Shown: positions 9,738 through 18,492, counted from the stretch's first letter. The stretch is 27,561 nt of DNA from Gnetum montanum (GCA_015680685.1 MNCI01011778.1:48083-75643), one strand, 5' to 3'. Made by a program: numbers and translations. Notes: generated by a model from the sequence alone, not told the origin.

Positions 9738-11328
9738 CCACTTCCAGATCAATCTGCTTTAGACAGTCGATCATGTCATCGACCACCCCCTCCGTGAAGG
9801 CAAACTTATTAGTGGTCTTGGCCCACGGTCGCAAGTGGATCGAAGAAGGGCATGTAGTGTAAACAGTGGTGTCTACTACATAACAAAACGTGTTAGTTAT
9901 GACCAAGAGGACTACAATAAANCTCTTTGGGTTCTGATTGGACCCTTCTTTCTGGTCGTCCCTGATTGCCCTATTAGTCAAGAATTTCAGAATGCCCTGG
10001 TTAGCATTTCTATGATTACGGCTGCTGTCTCTGCTGACAAGTGTGATCAAACGATCACACTAAAGTACTAGAGGAGGAATTGTAGGAAGTCCCACGTGCC
10101 TTCCTGGAACCAGACCGCCTGTCATCCCACACATGCATGGGGCGGAGGAACATTAGCCACCAGTTCACTTAGGTAGCACAAAATCCCTACAATTTCCAGG
10201 ACAATCAAAATGGGTTTTAACATCACCCTGCATAATAGAATGGAAAACGTTAGCATTATGTTTGAGTGGAGTTCGCATGTAGCGTAGCATGATTATCTGT
10301 TTGCAAATAGTGTAGCGTAACCCTTTCTTTGCATATAGCGTAGCATAAGCCCCCAGTTGTAAATTTTTTAAAATAGAACAAAGTTAAATATTACAAGCAA
10401 TGTAACAAAATAACACTTGTAGTGTAGCATGGCCATTAGTCATCACACAATGTAGCAACATTGGCTATGCCTTATAGTAACTGTCACACGATGCACATAA
10501 CAAATATACGAATGAAATAGGTACAACAATATAACAGATTTATAGCTAAGATAGATTCACCAACAGAACTATAGGGTCAATAGCGTAGCAACACGATATT
10601 ACTGATGCATTGGTCTAAAGGTCTTACAACATACCAGCCTAGTGTAACAAAAAAAAAATAAATACAAATTTCAAATAAGAAAGAATTTAATATGCTACTA
10701 CTGTTTTAACCAATCTTCTATCGTACAAAATGATTTGTGCTACGCTGCGTTAAACACATATTACGTTGTGAAATCTCGTGCGTGGCCAAACCCTCTTGAG
10801 GGTCGTATGTTACGCTATTCGCGTGTTAGGTTGCCAGGATCACCTAAACCTCTACATCGAGGTAGTCACAGCAATGGCGGTCGTGGCAATACTACATGCA
10901 ACCTTAGCGTAGCGTTTGTACACCCGTCATAGCCGAATCGGCAACAGTGGCAGTGTAACAGCGAAAATGGAAACAAAAACGGTGATAGAAGACACGGATT
11001 TCATTATGAAAAATGAAAAAAAGAGGAAGAGACAACAACAGCAACCTGGAAAACAAAGGTAGTGTAGCAACTTACCGGGCTGACGGAGTCTCCTCTTGTA
11101 CTGTGACGCATGTCTCTGATAGATGTCCCAGGGTGTCTTTCACCTCATCTACCTTGGTAAGCACTCGGTGTTTACGTTCTCTTTTAGGTGCCATCATCTC
11201 AGTTGCAAAACCTCTATTAATCGCTATGCTAAATTGCCTTGCTTTTTATCAGTACAACCGCTATATGCTCTGAATGTGGGCTCTACGCTCTTATAATGAA
11301 AATGACAAGTTTACCAAGGGTAAACCCC

Positions 11329-11336
11329 TATTTATA
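11329..11336 (-). promoter_or_regulatory. TATA box of the antisense gene
   Basis: The minus strand reads GGCTATAAATAGGGG, a full plant TATA consensus, 132 nt upstream of the first ATG (11195-11197). That would leave a leader of about 100 nt. Upstream on the minus strand (forward 11385-11432) are GCTATGCTATGG and GCTACATTG words like those of the LTR U3. Confidence 0.6.
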
Positions 11337-11471
11337 GCCAACACGGTGAAAAGAACTTGCCATTTTCGCATCTCGATTAATGTGGGCTACTTCGTACAAT
11401 GTAGCACTCCCACCATAGCATAGCATCATTGTTTGCAACGTATCAGGTGGGCCCAACCAAAAATTTCATTC

Positions 11472-11705
11472 CACCTTAAACTAGCAACTTACCTTTGCAA
11501 GAATAACCTGTTAGCGGTCTGCAAAGACCTTAAACTAATAGTTTTTACTTACAAACCTAACTCGTTAATGGTCCGCAAAGACCTTAAATTAACAGTTACG
11601 ACTCATAATTCGACCAAGTTAGTGGTCCGCAAAGACCTTAAACTAGCAGTTTTAAACTACAACTTTGCATCCAGGTGGTTCGCTACAACCTTAAACTAGT
11701 AGCTT
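11472..11705 (+). repeat. Tandem array 2, 54-bp period, about 4-5 units
   Basis: The core (G/A/C)ACCTTAAA occurs at 11472, 11526, 11580, 11634 and 11687, spaced 54, 54, 54 and 53 bp. Units carry GTCCGCAAAGACCTTAAACT. The array lies between the antisense promoter and the RT frame. Its GTCYGC...TAAACTAGCA core is shared with array 3 after the integrase. A plus-strand frame of 88 codons across it is a by-product of the period (54 = 18 codons). Confidence 0.85.
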
Positions 11706-11811
11706 GTGAACTTTGTATCATAGTTGACAATTATTTCAACCATTTCATATTTCATTGTTGCTTTGCAAATGTTTAGTATGCACTGTTGCTGCAAACATGT
11801 ATCACTTGACT

Positions 11812-11834
11812 TGGCTTTTATCTTATTATGGTAG
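11812..11834 (+). other. Candidate sense 3' splice site in front of RT
   Basis: CTTGACTTGGCTTTTATCTT then ATTATGGTAG, followed by GTTGAGCAAG, resembles a plant acceptor: a branch-like CTTGAC, a T-rich tract and AG. The RT frame is open in register directly from 11835, apart from stops. Ogre elements of the Tat lineage are known to splice out an intron between gag-pro and RT, so the 8180-11834 spacer may be handled in the same way. No matching donor could be fixed. Confidence 0.4.
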
Positions 11835-12640
11835 GTTGAGCAAGAATTCCCATGCATCGTGATCTATCTTCACTTCTAGCCTTGACAGCATAACATTGTC
11901 TTAGACCCGTGTGTGAAGGTAGTTAAGCAAAATGCTTGCAAAATTAAACTAGAGATCGCACTGGTCATACGTGATGAAATCACTAAGCTGTATCAGGCTG
12001 GTTTCATCTAGGCAGTTGATTATTCAGAATGGGTGTCGAACATTGTTGTAGTTTCTAAGAAAATGGGAGGAATATGAATCTGTATAGACTTTTGGGATCT
12101 AAACAAAGCAACGATCAAAGATGACTTCCCACTACCGAGTATTGATCAACTTATCGACACTATAGCTAGTCATGCCTCTACTATCCTTCATGGATGATTT
12201 CTCTGGCTACAATCAAATTCATATCAACCTAGAGCATCAGTTAACAACCACTTTCATGACCCCATAGGGTACCTTTTGTTATACTATGATGCCCTTTGGA
12301 CTCAAAAATGTCGGAGCAACATACCAAAGAGCCATGACATACATCTTTAGTGACTACATCCTAGAAACACCAAACGACTATGTGGATGACATAGCAGTCA
12401 AATCTAAGAAGGCTACTAACCATCCCAACGATCTAGGTGTAGTCCTCAAATGCTACCATATGCATGACTTACATCTAAATCTAAAGAAGTATGTCTTCGG
12501 GGTAAAAACCAGACGCATGCTAAGGTTTGTAGTATCAGAGGCTGGAATACAAGTGGACCGTGACAAAGTTAAGGCCATCGTTAATCTAGCACCCCCTACC
12601 AACCTTAAAGAATTGCACGGGTTGCAAGGTAGGGTATAGT
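11835..12640 (+). pseudogene. Reverse transcriptase of the Tat element, broken
   Basis: RT copies the genomic RNA into DNA inside the particle. The N-terminal segment reads LDPCVKVVKQNACKIKLEIA, then GFI-stop-AVDYSEWVSNIVVV, then IKDDFPLPSIDQLIDTI. A one-base insertion near 12167 shifts the frame to LLSFMDDFSGYNQIHINLE. The 12286-12640 frame continues MMPFGLKNVGATYQRAM and holds the catalytic YVDD (12379-12390), then HLNLKKYVFGVKTRRML. The two active-site aspartates of YVDD are intact. Stops at about 11877, 12009 and 12074 inactivate the copy. At least the stop in GGI-stop-ICIDF sits where an Arg codon (CGA) is expected. Confidence 0.9.
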
Positions 12641-13258
12641 TCATTAGAAGGTTTATAGCAAAGTTGACTAACAAGTTACACCCCATGCAACACTTACTAA
12701 AGAAAGGGGTTAACTTCGAATGGACAACACAATGCCAGCAAGCCTTCGATGACCTAAAGAAAGAGCTTTTACACCTCCTAACTATTTACCCATCATAGAG
12801 GGATAAGCCTTTCTACATCTACCTTGCCACCTCATACACATCTATCATAGCACTATTTTGTCAGTGAAGAGATGATAGCTTTGAGATTCTAGTTTATTAC
12901 GTTGATAACATACGAGGTGAAGTACAATGAGGTGGAAAGAAATTGCCTCACCCTAGTGTTTGCATTGAAAAAGTGGAGGCATTATCTATTCTGTAGCAAG
13001 GTTAACATTATATGCAAAAGCAATGTACTTCAGGCTATCACGAACAATCTATACGAAAGCAGCAAGATAGCCCGGTGGAAAGCTATAATCATGGAATTCG
13101 ATTTAGATTATGTAACCCAATCGTCGATGAAAGGACAAGCCATAGCTATGCAACTCACGACCTCACCTATCGACGATCAAGCAACCATACAACCCGAATT
13201 CCCTGACAAGCATGTTAACACCATCAACTTTGTCCCATTACATTTTGAGGCTACTTAG
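12641..13258 (+). pseudogene. RT connection and first RNase H of the Tat element, broken
   Basis: Two reading frames cover it. The first gives RFIAKLTNKLHPMQHLLKKG and FEWTTQCQQAFDDLK, the RT-RNaseH tether typical of Ty3/gypsy. The second (12902-13258) gives TYEVKYNEVERNCLTLVFAL and KKWRHYLFCSKVNIICKSN, the E-helix region of the usual RNase H, which degrades the RNA strand after copying. It is disrupted by stops (for example 12797 and 12866) and by a shift near 12890. Its usual catalytic TD near the C-terminus is blurred: the sequence reads ICKSN where ITDH is common. Confidence 0.8.
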
Positions 13259-13816
13259 CATTTCGACGGAGCCTTGACTACGTGAGGTGGTAGTGCAATT
13301 GTTGTCATTACGTTCCCCTCTGGGGACATTCAACCATTTGCTTATCGTTTCGCGTTCCTTTGTATGAATAACGTGGTAGAGTATGAAGGACTCCTTAGGG
13401 GCCTCTTAGTAGCCTGAGAGCTAAAAATTCAACACCTGGTAATTCGAGGTGATTCGAAACTCATTGTCAATAAAATCATTGAGGTCTATGCCTGCAAAGC
13501 TACTCATCTGCAACCCTATTGTGACCTAGCCAAAAGTTTTCTCAAATAGTTTACTACAACAGATGTCCAACACGTGCCACGTAATGAGAACACTGTAGCA
13601 GATGCCTTAGCCACACTAGCATTAAATGTGCCACCACACCTGTTCACAACTTTGCCCACTTTGATAACTGAGTGTATGGAGCCTATCACTCAAGCGGTAC
13701 ACATCACCTCTGTAAGCTTTGTCGATACCCAAGAGTGGTATGCCAACATTAAAGCCTATCTGCAACATGGCGAACCCCCACATGGATTGACATCTACTCA
13801 AAGGGATGAGATCTGA
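13259..13816 (+). pseudogene. Second, archaeal-type RNase H (aRNH) of the Tat element, broken
   Basis: A second RNase H after the first is diagnostic for the Tat lineage, where it probably takes over template degradation or polypurine-tract processing. The sequence reads HFDGALTT-stop-GGSAIVV, then FAFLCMNNVVEYEGLLRGLL, then LVIRGDSKLIVNKII, then VQHVPRNENTVADALATLAL. The acidic residues of the active site (D in FDG, E in VEYEG, D in GDSK, D in ADALA) are all present. Three stops break it: TGA at ACG-TGA-GGT, TGA at GCC-TGA-GAG, and TAG before FTTTDVQ. The TGAs lie where CGA (Arg) is usual. Confidence 0.87.
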
Positions 13817-13832
13817 AAGTGTGCTCAGCAAT

Positions 13833-14977
13833 ATGTACTTATGGGAGATAACACCTAATGCAAACGCTCCTTTGATGGGATATTGCTAGCATGTGTAAAT
13901 GAGAAACAAGCATAAAAGATCATTAATGAGGTCCATGAAGGACTATGCGAAAGACACATAGCCCCTAGGGCCATGGCAGCAAAAAGTAGATGCCTAGGGT
14001 ATTACTGGCCTCACATGGAATGAGATTGCCTTGCCAAAGTTAAGACTTCTGACATGTGCCAACGATATGCAAATCTTATACATGTTTCACCTACTGAGTT
14101 GCACCCTACACATATCATGTGGCCATTCCAATGATGGGGACTAGACATTATAGGACCTATCACACCTAAGTCTTCCACAGGGCATAGCTTCATCATCATC
14201 GCCACTGAGTACTTTACAAAGTGGGTAGAGGCTATCCCCCTTAGGAAGACTACATCTCAACAGGTTTGCCACTTTATATTGGATAACATAGTGACAAGGT
14301 TTGAGCTTCCCATGACTATTATGACAGACAATGGACCATAGTTTAGTAGTGTGAAAACCAAAACCTTTTGTGGAAACCTTGGCATTAAGAAATCCTTTTC
14401 CTTGCCATACTACCTGCAGGCAAATGAAAAGGCAAAAGCTATGAACAAAGCCATCATCAACTTGCTCAAGAAGATGCTTAGCAATAGTAAGATGCGATGG
14501 CACGAGTAAATCCTCTATGTGCTATGGGCTTATAGAACAACATGTAGAATGACAATCGGTAAAACTCCTTATAGCCTTATTTACAGATCTGAAGTAGTGT
14601 TACCTCTTGAGTTGTAGGTACCATCACTTCGAATGATCCTATCAAACATTGTGAATGAAGTCCAGAACAACGAGTCGAGGATCATCAACCTTGACTTCAT
14701 AGAGGACGAGCATGCACAAAAACTTGGTCGCATCAAGCGATATCAAGACAGGAAATGGTAGAAGCATCGTGCAAACCCACATGAACGACCTAGAAAAAAG
14801 GGGAACCTCATTCTCAATGCTATCCGTGAACATGTAAACAAGTTCTCAGCAAACTGGGAAGGTCCATTCATGGTCACAAAAGCCTATGGGAACAAAGCCT
14901 TCAAATTGGCATACATGGATGGCAAAGAGTTCGCGAATCTTATGAATCACTTGTATCTTAAGCCATACTATATCTGA
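13833..14977 (+). pseudogene. Integrase of the Tat element, with lost catalytic Glu
   Basis: Integrase inserts the cDNA into host DNA. The HHCC zinc domain keeps both His (13934-13936 and 13955-13957, in VHEGLCERHIA) and the second Cys (14057-14059), but the first Cys is Ser (TCT, 14048-14050). In the core, D64-type Asp is in WGLDIIGPI (14144-14146) and D116-type in MTDNGP (14327-14329). Exactly 36 codons further, where D-X35-E puts the Glu, there is Lys (AAA, 14435-14437, in QANEKAKAMNKAI). The C-terminal part (FSANWEGPFMVTKAYGNKAF ... LYLKPYYI) is recognisable, without a chromodomain. Several stops, including TAG after TDNGP, also inactivate it. Confidence 0.9.
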
Positions 14978-14999
14978 TGTGTGAGCAAGGTAAGAAAAT

Positions 15000-15329
15000 A
15001 GTCCGCTATGACTATAAACTAGCATAGACAGTCTGCTATGACTGTAAACTGGCACAAATAGTCCGCTATGACTATAAAATGGCACAGATAGTCTGCTATG
15101 ACTATAAACTAGCACAAACCATCTGCCATGACGTAAAACTAGCAAAGCACATCTGCTATGACATAAAAATAACACAGGCGGTCCACTACAACCTTAAGCT
15201 AGCCCATCCACCGTCCACTATGATGATAAACTAGCAGAGTGGTCTGCTAGGATCTTAAACTAGCACACCACGGTCTGCTGGGACCTTAAACCAGACATTT
15301 GATTGTCTACTAGGACCTTAAACTAGGTT
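15000..15329 (+). repeat. Tandem array 3, about 30-bp period, about 11 units
   Basis: Units such as GTCCGCTATGACTATAAACT and GTCTGCTGGGACCTTAAACC repeat from just after the integrase stop. Early units have TGACTATAAACTAGCA; late units drift to GGACCTTAAACTAG, approaching array 2. Tandem repeats in the 3' untranslated region of Tat elements are known and can seed satellites. A minus-strand frame at 14846-15175 with repeating YSHSGLF/YSHSRLS is a product of the period, not a gene. Confidence 0.9.
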
Positions 15330-16676
15330 CGCAGCACAACGTCCTCAGCGTGCATCCACGACCATTCAAATAAGCGAGCGTGTACAGTGTCGACGTGGGG
15401 TGGAGTGTTGTCGTTCTAGAACACAGTTCACGATGGCAAGAAAGCACCCTCTAGAACGAATGTGACATCACTGCCCCTAGCATCTTGCTAATCCTCCAAA
15501 GATGTCATCTGACATCTTGCTGACCTTCTAGAGCTACTGCTACCATGGCCCGTTTCCCTGGCAGTAGCTTTTGTTTTTAGCACTTATCGCTGGAGCCCTA
15601 GAACTATTGTGGCCCAGCCACAAAGTTGCTACCCTCCAGCCCTACCATCGCTTAAGCCCAAAAGACGTTTAGCTATTAGGCCTCTCACCTTATAGCTAAA
15701 CTACATAATGTTTGCCTTGGGTAGGAACTCCTAAGCACTCGCATCGCTACAACTCCTAGCCTCCTCGGTGCTAACCTCTTCAGCCTGCCGCTACCAGAGC
15801 TGCTGCCAGCCTTCCTGCTTTAGACATTGCTTGCGTCAGCAACAGTGCTTATCACTTGAGTGATGTCTAAAGCAAGTAAGACCTTTACCTAACTGCATTT
15901 CATAGTTACATTTCTCTTGTCTGCTTTCTGTTGTGCTTGTAGGGTATGAGCGGAGATGGCGTCGGTCAGAGATATGTTTCGCCAGGAGAACAGGGCACCA
16001 CATCATTTCGAGGTGACCGCTCTGACTAGCTTAGCTACTTGGGAGTGCACATCTTGCCCCTTCCCTTTAACCTTCGTCATCTCATTTCTTAGACCCATGG
16101 TTTCCCTTTTCACACCTCTTTTACAAGCTTTCTCAATGCATGTAAAGGCCTCCCATATGCTCAACCCCAAAGTCCATGATGTGCGTAACGCAACTTGTCA
16201 CATGGGAAGCATTTGTAGGCAAGGTAAAGCCCCATATGGATGTAACACAACTCATCCTGGGGAGGAAACATCTATCCTGCAACAAGGTTATTTGCAAATG
16301 AACATGGCAAAATAGTAAAAGAAAAGCGTAAAAGAGCAAAAGCTCAAAAAAATAAAAAACGTGCCCAAAAAAATGGCACATTAGCTGTTTCGTAATGACC
16401 ATCTCTAAGAATTTCGATGAGAGGTCAGAAGCCTGCAAAAGAAAGATGCCCATGCATATTGACTCCCTCAAAAACACTTTGACTAGGGACCACACTATGC
16501 TACATCTGTCCCCACAGATCCATCCTTTCCCCTTTCCCTACATGACTATCTTGTTACTCCCAAGCACAGCAAAGCAACTTTTGAGCAACCACTAGAGAGC
16601 GATGTTGGTGACTTGTCCTTCATGGTGTTTCATATTTTTTGTAGACATCTATCAGGCAGATCCTCCAAATGTCAAC
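15330..16676 (+). other. 3' untranslated region of the Tat element
   Basis: About 1.35 kb between array 3 and the polypurine tract without a recognisable domain. It holds a 9-bp inverted repeat (AGCTACTGC at 15532-15540, GCAGTAGCT at 15561-15569) and one open frame listed separately. Other Tat elements often carry an antisense ORF here. I checked the minus strand and found only frames that shadow the plus-strand frame or the arrays. Confidence 0.5.
15956..16315 (+). CDS. Hypothetical 119-codon ORF in the 3' UTR
   Basis: It begins MASVRDMFRQENRAPHHFEV and ends LQQGYLQMNMAK-stop, with six Cys and several His scattered but no known motif. It is intact although every true gene of this element is riddled with stops, which may be chance or may point to later constraint. 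A strong acceptor-like TGCTTTCTGTTGTGCTTGTAG lies just upstream of the ATG, so it could be a downstream exon. The reverse strand is also open over much of the same span (16133-16495), which weakens the case. Function unknown. Confidence 0.2.
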   Translation: MASVRDMFRQENRAPHHFEVTALTSLATWECTSCPFPLTFVISFLRPMVSLFTPLLQAFSMHVKASHMLNPKVHDVRNATCHMGSICRQGKAPYGCNTTHPGEETSILQQGYLQMNMAK

Positions 16677-16685
16677 AAAGAGGGG
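16677..16685 (+). other. Polypurine tract of the Tat element
   Basis: AAAGAGGGG, four bases before the TG of the 3' LTR, is the expected primer site for plus-strand synthesis. Confidence 0.75.
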
Positions 16686-17310
16686 CTAGTGAAACAACAT
16701 AAAATTTCAAGACCCTCTTGCTTCACCAGGGTCTTGGAATTCAGGCAAGGACTTCCACAAGTGTAGCGTCATGACAGTTTGATAGGAAAATATAGGCACT
16801 AAGGTTAGACTGTTCAATTTGGCAAGTTTTCTATCTCTAGAGTTGACAAGCCTGATGGACTCTCTAGCTTGCCCACCTGGACAATTCACTCGGCTGACAA
16901 TCTACTTCGAAAATATGCTAAGAGTTTTCGAAAGTGTTTGGGATGAGCAAAATAGTTTGGCAAGTTTTCTAGTAGAGAAGTCTGCTATGCTATGCTACGC
17001 TATGCTACATTGTGTAGTGTAGTAAGCCTTCGAAAAATCAATTAAGCATCTGAATACAAGCTTTGGCAAGATGTTCGCGCAAGGCAAAGTTAGAATTCGG
17101 CCAACACAGGGTGCTACGCTACATAGCGTAGCACAACATAACAAGGGTGAAACATGCAAAGACTCCTCTGCCAAGCTGTTTCGCCAAAAGGACTATATTT
17201 AACAACATTTTTACTTCCAAAACTACCCTATCTCAATTAGCCCTTGAACCACAAGCAAAGTTTTGTTGTGAAACCCTGCAATTTTGATAGAAATGCATGT
17301 TACATTGGCT

Positions 17311-17350
17311 GCTATGCTATGCTATGCTACGTAGCATAGCATAGCGTAGC
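17311..17350. repeat. 40-bp near-perfect palindrome of GCTAT words in U3
   Basis: The arms 17311-17330 and 17331-17350 are complementary in 19 of 20 positions with no spacer, built from GCTAT repeats opposed to ATAGC repeats. The one mismatch would be a G-T pair in RNA or a single C/T change in DNA. The 5' LTR equivalent (3008-3042) is decayed and interrupted. Confidence 0.8.
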
Positions 17351-17889
17351 AAAGATGCAAATCAATAAAATGCTCCAAAGATTAACTCGGCATGCGCCAA
17401 GGCTTCTAGCAAATGCTGTTGACTCCAACGCAAGTTTTCTATTCAAACTAGTGGCTACGCTGTGCTATGCTACATAGCGTAGCAAGCAGCTATGCTACGT
17501 CAATGTGCTAGACAACGTAAGTGATGCAAAGTTGACAGAGGCATCAGGACACCTTTAGCTAGCTCTATAGCTTGTTAGCAATAACTAAGCTCGCCGTGAT
17601 CAACGACTTTGTTCCACTTTGGCATACCCCTTAGTCCATTCCCAAAAATTGGTTGCTATGCTTGATCCTATTCATAAGGATAGGGAAGACGTAGCCTTGG
17701 GGTGGAGACTTCATTTCTTCTTGCATTGGTAGCACACTCGATTCTAGCATGTGTAGTTTCGACAACATGGTTACAGCATAGCAAAGTTCGCGACCAGCAC
17801 AGTACGCCTGCATGGTACTATCATGTTTGCATATTGTGGGGTCTAGGACATGTGGCATCTAAATCACATTTTTCTCTTGCTCCTGGCCC

Positions 17890-17897
17890 TATAAATA
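17890..17897 (+). promoter_or_regulatory. TATA box of the 3' LTR
   Basis: TATAAATA in the same GGCCCTATAAATACC context as the 5' LTR copy. If active it would drive read-out transcription into the flanking LTR C. Confidence 0.75.
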
Positions 17898-18492
17898 CCT
17901 TGGCAAACAACGCTCAAAAGGTTGGCTTTTCTGGTTGGCATTTTTCATCCAAAGAGTTGGCCTTTTTGCATTAACAAGAGCTTGTTGGCTTTTTGCATTG
18001 GCTGGTTGGCTTGTTGATTGGCTTCTTGCATAGTTGGCTTTCTAGATTAGCTTTTGGTGTAGTTGGCTTTGAAGTTTGCATTCGAGAGCATAGTTGGCAC
18101 ATTTTGAGCATTTTGGTTACCTCTGAGATTTCTATGCTTCCCAATGTTGCACAACCGATTGTGTCCATCTTAACAAAGTAAAGCCATGATCTTGAGGCAG
18201 GGCATTCTCTCACTCTAGTTTGCTTTACATTTCTATTTATTATCATCGTATTTTGCATCATTTTCATCCCGTTGCATTTAATAATCATCATATTATGTTA
18301 CGAGCATCATTTCCGAAGTCAACATTTGCGAAAAGTTAAGTCATACCTATTAAGTCCCTATTTGATCGACAAGACCATCCAGGGCACCTTGAATCCGTTT
18401 TCTCCAGCACGACCCTCACACGGATCCGAGGTTAAACTGGTTCACCTGGTAACCTCTCGGTGTTCTAGCCATCGACGTTTTTGGTCGCAACA

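Larger units (their letters stand above)
8679..11197 (-). pseudogene. Antisense multi-exon gene inside the PR-RT spacer of the Tat element
   Basis: Function unknown. Candidate exons, in transcript order: 11197-11076 (starts MMAPKRERKHR, basic; donor G|GTAAGT); 10902-10765 (R/P/G-rich; weakest call); 10227-9738 (acceptor TTATGCAG; contains WFQEGTWDFLQFLL and later RPWAKTTNKFAFTEGVVDDM; donor G|GTGAGT); 9649-8829 (charged, likely helical, with RLEKEKANLTIEVGDLLSKN and YKLECATYRKHYQ; donor CAG|GTTAGT); 8741-8679 (acceptor TGATACAG; acidic tail ending GVEEDS-stop). The last two introns are 88 and 87 nt, usual for plants, and all junction phases fit. The product would be about 540 residues. It carries several TAG/TGA stops and one frame change in the third exon, so this copy is dead. 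Antisense ORFs are known in plant Tat elements but usually lie after the integrase. Confidence 0.6.
2393..18492 (+). mobile_element. Complete 16.1-kb Tat-lineage Ty3/gypsy LTR retrotransposon (non-autonomous by decay)
   Basis: The two long direct repeats have TG...CA ends, flanked by ACATC on both sides. A PBS follows the 5' LTR and a purine tract precedes the 3' LTR. Sense domains run gag, aspartic protease, RT, RNase H, second RNase H, integrase. The second, archaeal-type RNase H after the first is the hallmark of the plant Tat lineage (Ogre, Retand, RIRE2 and similar elements). Unusual points are the 3.65-kb spacer between protease and RT with a minus-strand gene inside it, and three related tandem arrays at module borders. 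All sense genes carry stops and shifts. Over the first 220 or so LTR columns I count roughly 20-25 mismatches, mostly transitions, so the insertion is old. Confidence 0.93.
16690..18492 (+). repeat. 3' LTR of the Tat element (1803 bp)
   Basis: It starts TGAAACAACATAAAAT and ends TTTTTGGTCGCAACA, co-linear with the 5' LTR over its full length, with small indels. The TATA box is at 17890-17897. U3 palindromes are longer here than in the 5' copy (17102-17128 and 17311-17350). Differences from the 5' LTR are mostly C/T and G/A changes, as expected for methylated, silent DNA. Confidence 0.93.

Noticed and set aside
10735-10932. Plus-strand 65-codon ORF in the spacer
   Set aside because: It shadows the minus-strand candidate second exon. 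No RBS-like or domain evidence, and the neighbouring gene runs antisense.
11046-11075. Acceptor-like TTGTTTTCCAG soon after the first antisense donor
   Set aside because: It would make a 30-nt intron, too short for plant splicing.
11433-11699. Plus-strand ORF with repeated VRKDLKL peptide
   Set aside because: It is a product of the 54-bp tandem period (18 codons).
12453-12686. Minus-strand ORF across RT
   Set aside because: Complement of the clearly recognised RT/RNase H coding strand.
14846-15175. Minus-strand ORF with repeating YSHSGLF/YSHSRLS peptide
   Set aside because: It is the translation of the roughly 30-bp tandem array on the opposite strand, with a period divisible by three. No independent coding signal.
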